A stretch of DNA of 64,000 nucleotides from Anolis sagrei (GCF_037176765.1 NC_090023.1:153524663-153588662), one strand, 5' to 3'; counted from the stretch's first letter, positions 34,979 through 45,860 are shown. Notes: generated by a model from the letters alone, not told the origin. Program-made: numbers and translations.

Positions 34979-35703
34979 GGGTCAGGACACATGTCCATAT
35001 ATAATTACAAGTTATAAAGGATAGCAGAAGCTGTAATTCAACACCAACTTGAGAGTAAAATGTTCTTCACTCTCTGCTTTGAGAAACAAAGTGTGTATGA
35101 AGACGGTAATTGAAATTCAGTCTGGATCAAGATAGCCCGGTGAAAGCCTGGCATTTGTTGTTGCCTTCCTATGTCTTCAAGTCACTTCCAACTACAAATA
35201 ATTCACACATTGCATCTCCCCAATAAATTTGAGGTGGACAATCTCTGATCTTCTGAATGTTGTGGGGCTGTAAGTCCATCAGACCTAGCTAACAATAGAA
35301 GATCCTAAGCATCGCAGTTCAACATCTGGAGGACAATACTTCTTGGGTTGATATAAAGCCTAGCTAAGGGCCAGATGGCTGAGCATAATCTCACTATGTT
35401 GCCACACTTTCAGTCTATGTGGCACAGCTTGTGACCAGGCCTTTTGCTCTAGCAGAGAAGTGGAGAATATGCCTGCTGCCAGACTATAGGGACCGTTTTA
35501 AGTTCCAGAGGAGGCTTTAATAACCCCTGAACTACAACTTGCAGGTAGAAGTGCTTGGTCTCAATCATTTAATATTGTATTTCCGTGAGCCAACTGAAAG
35601 CTCACCTCTGTGTTATGATCTTCAATAAGATATTTTATAAACAAATAACTTCACTTCCCTCGCAGCTTCAAAATCCATATAGGACATGTAAAAGGTAGTG
35701 TTT

Positions 35704-35709
35704 TTTATT
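35704..35709 (-). terminator. Polyadenylation signal, TMEM254 copy 2
   Basis: AATAAA on the minus strand about 80 nt after the stop codon. The homologous AATAAA follows copy 3 at 49231-49236. The matching spot after copy 1 has diverged. Confidence 0.6.
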
Positions 35710-35787
35710 CCTGGTAGTAATGAACATGATGTGCTTTGGATGTATTGATTAAAGCTGAGAACAAGACCAAAATGCCAGACTATGCTT

Positions 35788-35929
35788 TTATGTTGTCTTC
35801 TGCTTGAACCCTTCATTTGTTTTCATTGGTGGTTTGTAAATCCACAGGAAGAACAGAGAATTTAATCCAAATGTAATTGTTTGAGCAAACCACCGAACCT
35901 GGGTTGTGTGATCAGTGATGCCTTTCTCC
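35788..35929 (-). CDS. TMEM254: TMEM254 copy 2, exon 4 (stop codon)
   Basis: 142 nt, acceptor CTCTGCAG, ending TAA. It encodes KEKGITDHTTQVRWFAQTI, then a third hydrophobic segment (TFGLNSLFFLWIY), then a tail PPMKTNEGFKQKTT that aligns with the lysine-rich tail of copy 1. The Q-L-L-W of copy 1 and human becomes Q-V-R-W, putting an arginine at the edge of the membrane segment. A polyadenylation signal (AATAAA on the minus strand) lies at 35704-35709, about 80 nt past the stop. Confidence 0.92.
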
Positions 35930-35984
35930 CTGCAGAGAAGAAAGAGACAAATAAATGTAACACTAGTGAATCTACATAAATAAA

Positions 35985-36420
35985 ATTTATTTATTTACTT
36001 TATTTATTTACTTTATTTGTATACCGCACTATCTCAGCCCGTAGGCGACTCAGTGCGGTTTACAACAGGACAAAATACAAAGTGCATAGTATTAGCATCT
36101 AAACAATCACTAAAGCAGTTAAAACAATACCACAATACATCAGTAAATGAACAAACATCAATACATCCAATAACTAATCCGTCACGCCTCATCAGTAAAA
36201 TCGCAATCCGATCTCATCATCCATTATTCCAGTTCCAAATTCAGTCAATTGATTGCACTGCTTAATTGAACACCTGTTCAAAGAGCCAGGTCTTCACTCT
36301 TCTCCTGAACACCAGCAGGGAGGGGGCCGATCTAACGTCTGCGGGAAGGGCGTTCCACAGCCGAGGGGCCACCACGGAGAAGGCCCTGTCTCTCGTCCCC
36401 GCCAGCCGTGCTTACATTAC
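35985..36420 (-). mobile_element. L2 LINE 3' end nested in the Helitron
   Basis: ATACCGCACTATCTCAGCCC and AGGCGACTCAGTGCGGTTTA at the left; CACGGAGAAGGCCCTGTCTC at the right. 5'-truncated. Confidence 0.75.
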
Positions 36421-36637
36421 AAAAATGTAATGTTTGTATGTGGGATTAACATAACGCAAAAACCACTTGACAAATTGACACCAAATTTGGACACAAGACA
36501 TCTATCAGGCCAACAAGTGACCATCACTCATAAAAACACTGAAAAACACAGCAGAAGAGACTTTAAAAGCCAAATAACAAAAAATACATTACAACACTTG
36601 TGCAAAACCACATTTATATATACGCAAACACACATAT

Positions 36638-36893
36638 GTCGCAGGTTCAAATCTGGGGAGTGGCATGAGTTCCCACTGTTAGCCCCAGTTTCTGCCAACA
36701 TAGCAAATGTGAGTAGATCAATAGGTACCACTCCGGCGGAAAGGTAACAGCACTCCATGCAGTCATGCCGGCCACATGACCTTGGAGGTGTCTATGGACA
36801 ATGCCAGCTCTTGTTTAGAAATTGAGATGAGCACCACCCACCAGAGTCAGACACTACTGGACTTGATTCCAGGAGAAAACCTTTATCTTTACC
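36638..36893 (+). mobile_element. Sauria SINE nested in the Helitron
   Basis: CGCAGGTTCAAATCTGGGGA (box B), AGTAGATCAATAGGTACCAC, CATGCCGGCCACATGACCTT, tail AACCTTTATCTTTACC. 5' tRNA part cut. Confidence 0.82.
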
Positions 36894-37256
36894 CTACATA
36901 AATATATACACAAGAAAACACGTATGTGCAGACTGGGCCACAGCAACGCGTGGCAGGGGACAGCTAGTTACAGAATAAAAATCTAGGTAAAGAAAGATCT
37001 TTGAGGCTCTCTAACTTCCTCTCAAGTAGGCTGATCACCCTTGCTTCTTTATGCTCATATCAATGTAGTTGTTGTTGTTGTTGTTGTTGTTGTTTGCTTT
37101 CAAGTCATTTCCCTGATATACTTTTCCTTGGGATTAATAGAGTGTACCACTTGCTTCCCACAGACAAATTTGATACGGCTACTAACCTGCTTTTATTTTT
37201 TTTAACCACTTTAGATTGCACGAAAAATCATCTCCCCCATGAACGCACATATAAAA

Positions 37257-37815
37257 TCTATATAAATAAAAATGTCATGTTCGTTTGTGGGATTAACAGC
37301 ACTCAAAAGCCACTGGACGAATTGACACCAACTTTGGACACAAGATACCTAACAACCCAATTTATGTCCTTCACACAAAAAAATTATTTTGTCATTTGGG
37401 AGTTATTGTTGCTAGGATTTATAGTTCACCTACAATCAAAGAGCATTCTGAACCCCACCAATGATGGAATTGAACCAAACTTGGCACGCAGTTCTCCCAT
37501 GACCAACAGAAAATACTGGAAGGGTTTGGTGGGCAGTGTCCTTTGGTTTTGGAGATGTAGTTCACCTGCTTCCAGAGATCACTGTGGACTCAAACAATGA
37601 TGGATCTGGACCAAACTCTACATGAATACCCAATATGCCCAAATGTGAACACTGAGGAAAATATAATCTTGACATTTGGGAGTTGTGGATACTGGGATTT
37701 ATAGTTCACCTACAATCACAGAGCATTCTGAACCCCAGCAACGATAGAATTGGGCCAAACCTCCCACACAGAACCCCCATGTGGGCCACAGCAAAGCGTG
37801 GCAGGGGACGGCTAG
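37257..37815 (+). mobile_element. Non-autonomous Helitron (unit A only)
   Basis: Starts TCTATATAAATAAAAATGTC, ends GCGTGGCAGGGGACGGCTAG. The clean empty site is ATAAAA/TATTTG at about 49776 in unit B. The interior is the shared block of the hAT elements. Confidence 0.92.
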
Positions 37816-37921
37816 TATTTGTATAAAAAAGGAAGCGCCCTTTCAGGCAACGCTGTTTATGAGAACTGTAAGAAGTAAAAAGAGACCAAAAACAAAAGAG
37901 AAATAAATGAAATTAGCTTAC

Positions 37922-37981
37922 TTGCAAAGCTTGAGAACAATAAATGCCCACAGAGCATGAAGTATCCAGACTGTCACAAAC
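37922..37981 (-). CDS. TMEM254: TMEM254 copy 2, exon 3
   Basis: 60 nt, acceptor CTCACAG, donor GTAAGC. With the split codon it encodes WFVTVWILHALWAFIVLKLC, the second membrane segment. The glycine that opens this exon in copy 1 is tryptophan here. Compared with copy 3, all 8 base differences (7 codons) are amino-acid changing. Same size and phase as in the other copies. Confidence 0.9.
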
Positions 37982-38176
37982 CTGTGAGTTAAAAAGGAGA
38001 AGACCACACTATTTATGAATGGGGTTAGTGAGATATTAGTTCAGAGCATATACAATAACATTGAGGTCTGAAAAACAGACAAATGGCATAACCCCTAACA
38101 TCTTATCAGCCTATAAACATGTTCCTTTCAGTAGGACACAAGTGCAACATAGTTTAAATCAACTCACCTTCCCTTA

Positions 38177-38324
38177 GGCCCCTTCTACAGTAGTATATAA
38201 AATCCAGATTATCTGCTTTAAACTGGAGTATATGGCAGTGTAGACTCATATAATCCAGTTCAAAACAGATAATGTGGATTATCTGCTTTGATAATCTGGA
38301 TTACATGGCAGTGTAAAAGGGGCC
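38177..38324. mobile_element. PIF/Harbinger-like MITE
   Basis: Near-palindrome with ends GGCCCCTTCTACAGTAGTAT and GGCAGTGTAAAAGGGGCC, flanked by TTA on both sides. Also in unit B (50139-50282, right end lost), so it predates the duplication. Superfamily inferred from the TTA duplication. Confidence 0.65.
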
Positions 38325-38869
38325 TTAGTATAGTAGAAAGAAAGGTGTGACTTGCTTAAAGTCAACCAGTGAGTTGCAATGCTTCAGAGGACATTTGAAC
38401 CCTAGCTTCTCAGAAACGTAACCCAACTCTCAGACCACAATACCATGTATCTGAGTTCAAGAGGAATTAGCCACACTCAAATGCTTCATGGAGTAATGAT
38501 TATTCAGAGATAGTGTGTAATGCATACATCAAACTTTACGTGCATTTATTGTGGAGAAAGTATTCCGAACATAAAATCCCCACAGAGAGCTTTCTGAAAT
38601 ACAAACTGGATGTTGGATTTTGGGAGTTGCAGTCAATAAAAGCCTTTAAAACTTCTCTATATTCATCTGACCACAGTGGCTTACTCCTAAGTTCCCGAAA
38701 TCCCTCCTCATGACTAGATTGATCATTTATTGGACTTTACAACTTGCTTTTATGTCACCGATTTGAAAATATTTGATTTTCCCAGCCCAAAATTTAAGAG
38801 CTACATGCACACCTGGATAACTACAACACAGAACAAAGAAAACACCATTGGTTCCTGAATTTCGCTTAC

Positions 38870-38973
38870 CATATTCTCAACTGAGTATTATAATGTTCCA
38901 AAAGATACTTTGTTAAAGTGCCGAGTGGTCCCAGCTTGTCATAGGGGATGGTTTGGGGTGCAAATAATGTCCA
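38870..38973 (-). CDS. TMEM254: TMEM254 copy 2, exon 2
   Basis: 104 nt with acceptor ACAACAG and donor GTAAGC. It encodes WTLFAPQTIPYDKLGPLGTL then TKYLLEHYNTQLRI, with the family signature IPYDKLGPLGT intact. Against the matching exon of copy 3 there are 8 base differences in 7 codons, and every one changes the amino acid. Confidence 0.92.
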
Positions 38974-39271
38974 CTGTTGTAAAAAGAGGAAAAAGGCACA
39001 AATTTTATTATTTGAGAATTATTGTAACGAGAGTAACAAAATTTCATTACTATTTCGTTACAGCAATTGCGCGTGCACATAGTTAAATTACTATAATTAG
39101 GGAAACTTCAGGGGTTCCTTTCTCCCTCATTTTAAAGCTGTTGGAATACTAGCTACAATGGTAGAATGCATCTACATTTTCATTTATCCACAAATGTTTG
39201 GGAAATTTACAATGTTTTTATAAACATTTAAAAAAAACTACAAGAGCTAGCTCCTTTATTTTTATATACAA

Positions 39272-39750
39272 CTAGCCATCTCCTGCCATGCGTTGCTGTG
39301 GCCCAATCTATGTATATATGTTTTGTGGGTGTATATATGTGTGTATGTGTGTGTATATATTTGTGTATATGTGTGTGTTTGTATATATATATGTGTGTGT
39401 ATTTCTGTTTTTGTATTTTTATATGTGTACATGCCTATTGTGTTTATATGTGTGTTTGCATACGTGTGTGTATATATATGTGTGTGTGTGTATATTTGTG
39501 TGCTTGTCTATATGCATATTTGTGTGTATATATGTATGTATGTGGATATGTAAATGTGTGTGCATGAGTATATGTATATATGTATGTTTGCATGTGCATA
39601 CATGATGTGTATGTATATGTATGTGTGTATATTTGTGTTTGTGCATATATATACATGTGTATGAATGTGTGTATGTGCATATGTATATGAGTGTATGTGT
39701 GTGTGTGTGTGTATATATATATATGGTTTATTTTTGCAGTTTTTAAGGGG

Positions 39751-39790
<40 letters not shown>

Positions 39791-39912
39791 ATGGGTGATG
39801 GACACTTGTTGAACTGTTAGGTGTCTTGTGTCCAAATTTCGTGTCAATTTGTCCAGTGGTTTTTGAGTTATGTTAATCCCACAAATGAACATTACATTTT
39901 TATTTATATAGA
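39272..39912 (-). mobile_element. Helitron (unit A only) swollen by a TG microsatellite
   Basis: On the plus strand it starts CTAGCCATCTCCTGCCATGC and ends TTTTTATTTATATAGA. Unit B has the empty site TATACAA/TGCACAAG at about 54115. About 39304-39790 is (TG/TATG)n; the tyrosine-cysteine-valine frames there are artefacts. Confidence 0.9.
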
Positions 39913-40193
39913 TGCACAAGTTAACTATGCCGCCAATCCCTAGAAGTTTCAGAAACATTCACACATGTACAGATTTTGGGGGATTTTTCAAAGTTTAGAC
40001 AAAAACAATTTATTCTCCCAAAATGTGACAATAGCAATTCCCTTGAATGTCTGTCTGTCTTTATGGCACACATCAACAAAACTTCAACTTATTACAGATT
40101 TATACTATTACTCACTTACTGTAGTCCTCTTTGTAGATTCAGTAATTTTATTGATAATATTAGACTGACTCTAAATGGGTCTAAATCCACAGA

Positions 40194-40465
40194 CAGGCAT
40201 GTAGCCGGGGGGGGGGGGGGGCTTGGGGGGCTTCAGCCCCCCCCCCCCCGGAAATTCTGAAGGTGGTCCGCGAGAAGGCTTTACTGGTACATTATTTAAA
40301 CTGTTATGTTTATTCATATCATGATCTGATCACCATTCTCAATATATCCCATATGCATGGGGGTATTGGGGTAACAATACAAAAGGTTTGCTAGGGTAGA
40401 CCCTCTTTCACTCAGGCTTACCCCCCCCCCCCCCCCCCCGAAACAAAATCCTGGCTACTGGCCTG
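40194..40465 (-). mobile_element. Poly-G hAT MITE (unit A only)
   Basis: Starts CAGGCATGTAGCC, ends GGCTACTGGCCTG, with 8-base duplications TCCACAGA and TCCACGGA. Unit B has the unfilled site TCCACGGG at about 54360. Long C runs. Confidence 0.82.
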
Positions 40466-40601
40466 TCCACGGAGTTTCTATGTTGAGCACTGCATTCTGG
40501 GAAATGTAAGAACTGATGTCAGAGGAAAATATGAAGATATTTTCTTGTGTAAATCTCTACAACCAAATGCAGCTGAGAGGAATGAAGTGTTTCTTTACAT
40601 A

Positions 40602-41020
40602 CGAGGGTTGAATGAAAAGTAATGCCTCCACCTTCGTTACTTGGGTTTGGATGGGAATATCTTAATAAATCGAACGCAGAAATAATCCTTAGAATGTGCT
40701 CTTTAACTACCACTATCCACTTTTCCACATAATCACCAGACCATTGGATACATTTCTGCCAACAATGAACAAGTTTTCTAAAGCCGTCACGGAAGAAGTT
40801 GACACTGTTTCCACAACCCATCGTGCACAGATCTTCCGATAGCCAAGCAAAGCAATAATGTGACCCACACGTTCTTGTGAAATGCCGATTATGCTTAAAA
40901 TTTCTCTCTGAGTGATACAATGATCGTCCTGAATCAATGCTTGTGAAACTCGGTGGTTGCTGTCACAGGACGTCCAACTCTTTGTTTGTCACGCAAGTCA
41001 GATGTTCCCACCTCAACATC
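40602..41020 (-). mobile_element. Truncated mariner transposon
   Basis: Starts with a mariner end after TA (CGAGGGTTGAATGAAAAGTA). The minus strand encodes an N-terminal transposase helix-turn-helix piece: HCITQREILSIIGISQERVG, LLGYRKICARWV. The catalytic DDD part and the other end are missing, so it is a deleted copy. Confidence 0.75.
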
Positions 41021-41023
41021 TTT

Positions 41024-41259
41024 CAACCTTTTTTATGGCCTCATAAATTAGTTAACTTAGCCTCCCCACATAAGTGGTACCTAATTTTCCTAATGGACAG
41101 GTGCAACTGTCTTTCAGGTTGTAAAGGTCGACAACAAGCTACACAAAATTGGTCGGAAGCTCACTCCGACCCGGGCTGGCTTCGAACTCATGACCTTTCA
41201 GTCAGTAGTGATCTTAATGCAGCTGACACCCAGCCAGTGCACCACAATCCCTGTAGTAA
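41024..41259 (-). mobile_element. tRNA-derived SINE, third family
   Basis: TTATGGCCTCATAAATTAGT, CAACTGTCTTTCAGGTTGTA, and tRNA-like box B (GAGTTCGAAGCC on the minus strand). A second copy is at the homologous place in unit B, 54733-54967. Confidence 0.65.
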
Positions 41260-41684
41260 CAGAAGTACACCAGAAACTTGCTAAGCAGGCTTACACAGCC
41301 CGTGTCTCGCTCATCTGATTACATCTCTGGTCTTATATATGGAATATTGAATGATATATATGCTCAAGCTTCCTGCTTGTGGTTGCAAAATATATTAGCA
41401 TGGTGGTGCTGAGATTATCCAGCCCTCTGCTAATGTTATGCCACTTGTAAAAAAACCCCACCAAATTGAGGATGCATATTATTATTATTTGGCAGGTCAA
41501 GAAAACAAGTTGCATGGATTTGTGCTAACAAAACAGATGAGGAAATACTGCCTAACACTGGCTTATCACACAGTGGGGATTGTCTTTTCCTTGCAGCCAC
41601 TTGACTGTCACCAATGTTTTCAATTTGGAGGAAAACACACATACGGACTGAGTTGGACATGATTTTATCTTGGCGATTTGGCTT

Positions 41685-41850
41685 ATTTGTAATTTTAATC
41701 AATATGTATTTTAACTTGTTATTATCTGATGTTTTTCAATTGTACTATTAGTATTGAATCCTTGCTGTAAGCCGGTCTGAGTCCCTCTACGGAGGTTGAG
41801 AAGATCAGGATATAAAAGTTTTAAACAAACAAACAAACAAATAATAAACT
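41685..41850 (+). mobile_element. L2/CR1-type LINE 3' end
   Basis: CTGTAAGCCGGTCTGAGTCC and GAAGATCAGGATATAAAAGT, then an (AAAC)n tail. Confidence 0.55.
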
Positions 41851-41964
41851 CCATAGGAGTCACACATGCCAGGGAGCCCTGCCTTCCATCCCCATTTGGA
41901 TTAGTTTAGTTCCCTAAATATCCTACTGTAGCCTTCCCATTCGCAAACTGAGGATGAATACCTG

Positions 41965-42056
41965 AGAATTCATCTACACTGTACAATTAATGCAGTTTGG
42001 CACCACTTTAACTGCTCTGGCTCAATGCTATGGGGCCATGGGAACTGTAATTCATG
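41965..42056. mobile_element. MITE fragment (also 55428-55500)
   Basis: ATTCATCTACACTGTACAAT and ACCACTTTAACTGCTCTGGC, a small MITE found at the same place in both duplication units. Family not assigned. Confidence 0.45.
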
Positions 42057-43405
42057 GGAGTGGGAAGAGTTCTCTAGCAGGGTGGGAGGAAGAATTCTTG
42101 TGAATGTTGCAGATGGCTACCTTGATTATAGCATTTATTGGCCTTGCAGCTTCAATGCCTATCTAGTTGCTGCCTGGCGGAATCCTTTGTTGGGAGGTTC
42201 TCTAGTAAAGGGGGAAGAGTTCTCTAGCAAAGTGGGAAGAGTTCTCTAGCAAAGAATTTTAAGTATGGGTTGCACTGAGTTTTCCGGGCTATATGTCCAT
42301 GTTCATGAAGCATTCTCTCCTGACGTTTCGCCTACGTCCAACCTCAGAGGTTGAGGGATCTGTTGGAAACTGGACAAGTGAGGTTTATATATCTGTGGAA
42401 TAATGTCCAGGGTGAGAGAAAGAACTCTTGTGTGAATGTTGCAAGTGGCCACCTTGATTAGCATTTATTGGCCTTGCAGCTTCAATGCCTGGCTAGTTGC
42501 TGCCTGGGGGGAATCCTTTGTTGGGAGGCTCTCTAGCAAAGGGCAAAGAGTTCTCTAGCAAAGTGGGAAGAGTTCTCTAGCAAAGAATTTTAAGTATGGG
42601 TTGCTGTGAGTTTTCCAGGCTGTATGGCGATGATCCAGAAGCATTCTCTTCTGATGTTTCAGCCACATCCAACCTCAGAGGATGAGGAATCTGTTAGAAA
42701 CTGGACAAGTGAGGTTTATATATCTGTGGAATAATGTCCAGGATGGGAGAAAAAACTCTTATGTAAATGTTGCAAATGGCCACGTTGATTAGCATTTATT
42801 GGCCTTGCAGCTTCAATGCCTGGCTAGTTGCTGCCTGGGGGAATCCTTTGTTGGAAGGCTTTCTAGCAAAGTGGGAGGAGTTCCCTAGCAAAGAATATTA
42901 AGTATGGGTTGCACTGAGTTTTCCGGGCTATATGGCCATGTTCATGAAGCATTCTCTCCTGACATTTCGCCCACATCCAACCTCAAAGGTTGAGGGATCT
43001 GTTGGAAACTAGACAAGTGGGGGTTATATGTCTGTGAAATGTCCAGGGTGGGAGAAAGAACTCTTATGCGAATGTTGCAAATGGCCATTTTGATGAGCAT
43101 TTATTGGCCTTGCAGCTTCAAAGCCTGGCTAGTTGCTGCCTGGGGGAATCCTTTGTTGGGAGGCTCTCTAGCAAAGGGGAAAGAGTTCTCTAGCAAAGTG
43201 GGAAGAGTTCTCTAGCAAAGAATTTTAAGTATGGGTTGCTGTGAGTTTTCCAGGTTGTATGGCCATGATCCAGAAGCATTCTCTTCTGATGTTTCGCCCA
43301 CATCCAACCTCAGAGGTTGAGGGATCTGTTGGAAACTAGACAAGTGAGCTTTATATATCTGTTAAATGTCCAGGGTGGGAGAAAGAAAAGCATTCTCTCC
43401 TTAAA
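42057..43405 (-). repeat. Penelope-derived satellite with two-unit higher order
   Basis: About four units of 309-331 bp, marked by AAGTATGGGTTG at about 42261, 42592, 42901 and 43227. Units 1 and 3 share GCACTGAGTTTTCCGGGCTA; units 2 and 4 share GCTGTGAGTTTTCCAGG and CTTCTGATGTTTC, so the true period is a dimer of about 640 bp. The unit is the terminal sequence of the PLE at 55503. It sits about 100 bases from exon 1 of TMEM254 copy 2. Confidence 0.85.
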
Positions 43406-43439
43406 TTTCACAATCCTTATCCCATGTATAGTTTCACAG

Positions 43440-43860
43440 TGGCTTGTCTATAAGGTTGCCTTGCATACCCCAATCGCCCCCTCTCCCCCCGGTTTCCCTT
43501 ACGGCGTGGTAGGCATTGACGCCTCCGATCAACAGCATCAGGATGAGTGGGGTTCTCCTGAAGTAGGTGGCGGGGTTCGGGGTCCCACGTCGCGCTGCGG
43601 GAACCGGGGCCATCCTCTGCCGTGGCGCCTCCTTCCTCCTCCTGCTCTTTCTTTGGACTCATCCTGCTCTTATCCCCGGCCGCCCACGCGAGAGGGAGTC
43701 ACCCGTGGACTTTCCGGGGTGTTTGCCTCTGGAGGTGCTTCTCCTGCCGGGGAGAGGGAAGGAATGAAGCGCGCTTGCTCTCCTCCCACTAGGGAAGACC
43801 TCCTCCTCCTCCTCCTCTCCATAGGAGAAGGAGAGCTTCCCCATGCAAACAGCCAGGGCT
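43440..43860 (-). promoter_or_regulatory. CpG-rich promoter of TMEM254 copy 2
   Basis: CpG- and GC-rich block containing exon 1 and about 250 bases upstream, bounded on the left by the Penelope-derived satellite and on the right by a CR1 3' end. Closely similar to the block at 62090-62340 and 62640-62760 upstream of copy 3. A CTCCTC-rich run at about 43798-43818 is shared in part with copy 3. Confidence 0.55.
43503..43613 (-). CDS. TMEM254: TMEM254 copy 2, exon 1 (start codon)
   Basis: First exon of a 138-aa paralogue, coding residues 1-37: MAPVPAARRGTPNPATYFRR, then a hydrophobic run (LILMLLIGG). Donor GTAAGG, phase 0. The ATG has A at -3 and G at +4. Compared with copy 3, four extra codons follow the first Met. 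An upstream ATG at 43662 is out of frame with this start and would make a uORF, whereas the matching ATG in copy 3 is in frame. The exon lies in a CpG-rich block. The structure looks intact; expression is unknown. Confidence 0.88.
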
Positions 43861-44455
43861 CAACGGTCTGGAATCTTAGGGTTTGTAGTCTGGAGAGGAA
43901 CCAGCACTCATAGAATCCTAGAGTTGGGAGAGACCTCATGGGCCATCCAGTCCAACCCTCTGCCAAGAAGCAGGAAAATCGCATTCAAAGCACCCCCGAC
44001 AGTTGGCCACTCAGCCTCTGTTTCAAAGCCTCCAAAGAAGGAGCCCCCACTGCGGGGCAGAGAGTTCCACTGCTGAACAGCTCTCACAGGAAGTTCTTCC
44101 TAATGTTCAGATGGAATCTCCTTTCTTGTAGTTCTGCTGCCCTAGTCTCCAGGGCAGCAGAAAACAAGCTTGCTCCCTCCTTCCTGTGACTTCCTTCACA
44201 TATTTATACATGGCCATCATCATGTCTCTTCTCAGCCTTCTCTTCTTCAGGCTAAACATGCCCAGCTCTTAAGCCACTCCTCATAGGTCTTGTCCTCCAG
44301 ACCCTTGATCATTTTAGTCGCCCTCCTCTGGACACATTCCGGCTTGTCAATATCTCTCTTCAATTGTGGTGGCCAGAATTGGACACAATATTCCAGGTGT
44401 GGTCTGACCAAGGCAGAATAGAGGGGTAGCATGACGTTCCTGGACTTAGACATTT

Positions 44456-44725
44456 TTTTTTTGTCATGTCAGGAGCGACTTGAGAAACTGCAAGTCGCTT
44501 CTGGTGTGAGAAAATTGGCCGTCTGCAAGGACGTTGCCCATGGGACGCCCGGATGATTTGATGTTTTTATCATCCTTGTGGGTGGCTTCTCTCATGTCCC
44601 CGTATGAGGAGCTGGAGCTGATAGAGGGGGCTCATCTGCCTCTCCCCGGATTTGAACCTGCGACCTGTTGGTCTTCAGTCCTACCGGCACAGGGGTTTAA
44701 CCCACTGCACCACCGGGGGTTCCAT
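44456..44725 (-). mobile_element. tRNA-derived SINE (GACACGACAAAA-tail family)
   Basis: Tail at the left (GTCATGTCAGGAGCGACTTG), tRNA head at the right (CCACTGCACCACCGGGGGTT). The target TGGACTTAGA / TGGACCTAGA is duplicated on either side. Confidence 0.85.
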
Positions 44726-44735
44726 GGACCTAGAC

Positions 44736-45105
44736 CAGGGGTCCTCAAACTTTTTAAACAGAGGGCCAGGTCACAGTCCCTCAAACTGTTGGAGGGCCAG
44801 ATTATAATTTGAAAAAAAAAACATGAATGAATTCCTATGCACACTCCACATATCTTATTTGTAGTGCAAAAGACACTTAAAAACAATACAACAATTAAAA
44901 TAAAGGACAATTTCAACAAATATAAACTTATTATTATTTCAGTGGGAAGTGTGCGCCTACTTTTGGTGATGAGATAGGATTGTTGTTGTTGTTGTTGTTG
45001 TGTACTTTCAAGTCATTTCAGACTTAGATTGACCCTGAGCGAGGGCCGGGTAAATGACCTTGGAGGGCCGCATCCAGCCCCCAGGCCTTAGTTTGCGGAC
45101 CCCTG
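44736..45105 (-). mobile_element. hAT MITE (CAGGGGTCC family)
   Basis: Ends CAGGGGTCCTCAAAC and GTTTGCGGACCCCTG; perfect 8-base duplications ACCTAGAC (44728-44735, 45106-45113). Contains a (GTT)n run at 44981-45001. Confidence 0.88.
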
Positions 45106-45345
45106 ACCTAGACACTATACTCCTATTGATGCAGGCCAAAATCCCATTGGCTTTTTTTGCCGCTGCATCACATTGTTGGATCATATTTAACTTGTTATCC
45201 ATGAAAACTCCAAGATCTTTTTCACACAAACTGCTCTTGAGCCATGCACCCCCCATTCTGTATCTTTTACAGAAGATATATGGTTCTCCTAGACAATTTA
45301 TAGTTTGTCTAGAAGTTTGAAGCCATTGTTCCATCGCATCCTAGT

Positions 45346-45860
45346 CTCCAGGGCAACAGAAAACAAGCTTGCTCCCTCCTCCCTGTGACTTCCTTCACAT
45401 ATTCATACATGGCCATCATCATGTTTCTTCTCAGCCTTCTCTTCTTCAGGCTAAACATGCCCAGCTCTTTAAGCCGTTCCTCATAGGGCTTGTTCTTCAG
45501 ACCCTTGATCATTTTAGTCGCCGTCCTCTGGACACATTCCAGCTTGTCAATATCTCTCTTCAATTGTGATGCCCAGAATTGGACACAATATTCCAGGTGT
45601 GGTCTGACCAAGGCAGAATAGAGGGGTAGCATTACTTCCCTGTATCTAGACACTATGCTCCTGTTGATGCAGGCCAAAATCCCATTGGCTTTTTTAGCCG
45701 CTGCATCACATTGTTGGCTCATGTTTAACTTGTCCACGAGGACTCCAAGGTCTTTTTCACACGTACTGCTCTCAAGCCATGTGTCTCCTATTCTGTATCT
45801 TTGCATTTCATTTTTTCTGCCTGAGTGGAGTATCTTAGAGCTGGGCATGATTAGCCTGGT
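45346..45860 (-). mobile_element. CR1 LINE, second fragment
   Basis: The minus strand encodes [56 protein letters not shown] and [20 protein letters not shown]: the CR1 RT thumb and connection. No 3' UTR. Confidence 0.85.

Larger units (their letters stand above)
35971..36967 (+). mobile_element. Non-autonomous Helitron (unit A only) with nested L2 and SINE
   Basis: Starts TCTACATAAATAAAA, ends GCGTGGCAGGGGACAGCTAG. Unit B keeps the uninterrupted site (AGTGAATTACAG at about 49508), proving insertion between A and T without duplication. Contains an L2 3' end (35985-36420) and a Sauria SINE (36638-36893). Confidence 0.9.
34107..44100. repeat. Segmental duplication, unit A (TMEM254 copy 2)
   Basis: Begins at AATTTAGGGTGAGGTTGCC, which recurs at 47607, and runs through all four exons of copy 2 to the CR1 3' end near 44100. 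Flanks, introns, SINE remnants and even the odd junction in the PLE satellite recur in unit B. Unit-specific insertions explain most of the length difference. Confidence 0.88.
43908..45345 (-). mobile_element. CR1 LINE 3' part with two nested insertions
   Basis: The minus strand ends in the CR1 terminus ...TAGGATTCTATGAG and encodes [17 protein letters not shown]-type sequence (44247-44453) and, beyond the inserts, CEKDLGVFMDNKLNMIQQCD. Interrupted at one site by a SINE and a hAT MITE. The 3' end is shared with 62765-62960. Confidence 0.85.

Noticed and set aside
39288-39680. Several overlapping Cys/Val/Tyr-rich or His/Thr-rich frames
   Set aside because: Products of the TG/TATG microsatellite inside a Helitron.
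43417-43662. 81-codon minus-strand frame MSPKKEQEEEGG...
   Set aside because: Out of frame with the conserved exon 1 of TMEM254 copy 2; treated as a possible uORF only.
43670-43984. Frames across the CpG island near exon 1 of copy 2
   Set aside because: High GC content opens all frames; no similarity to known proteins and no match in unit B.
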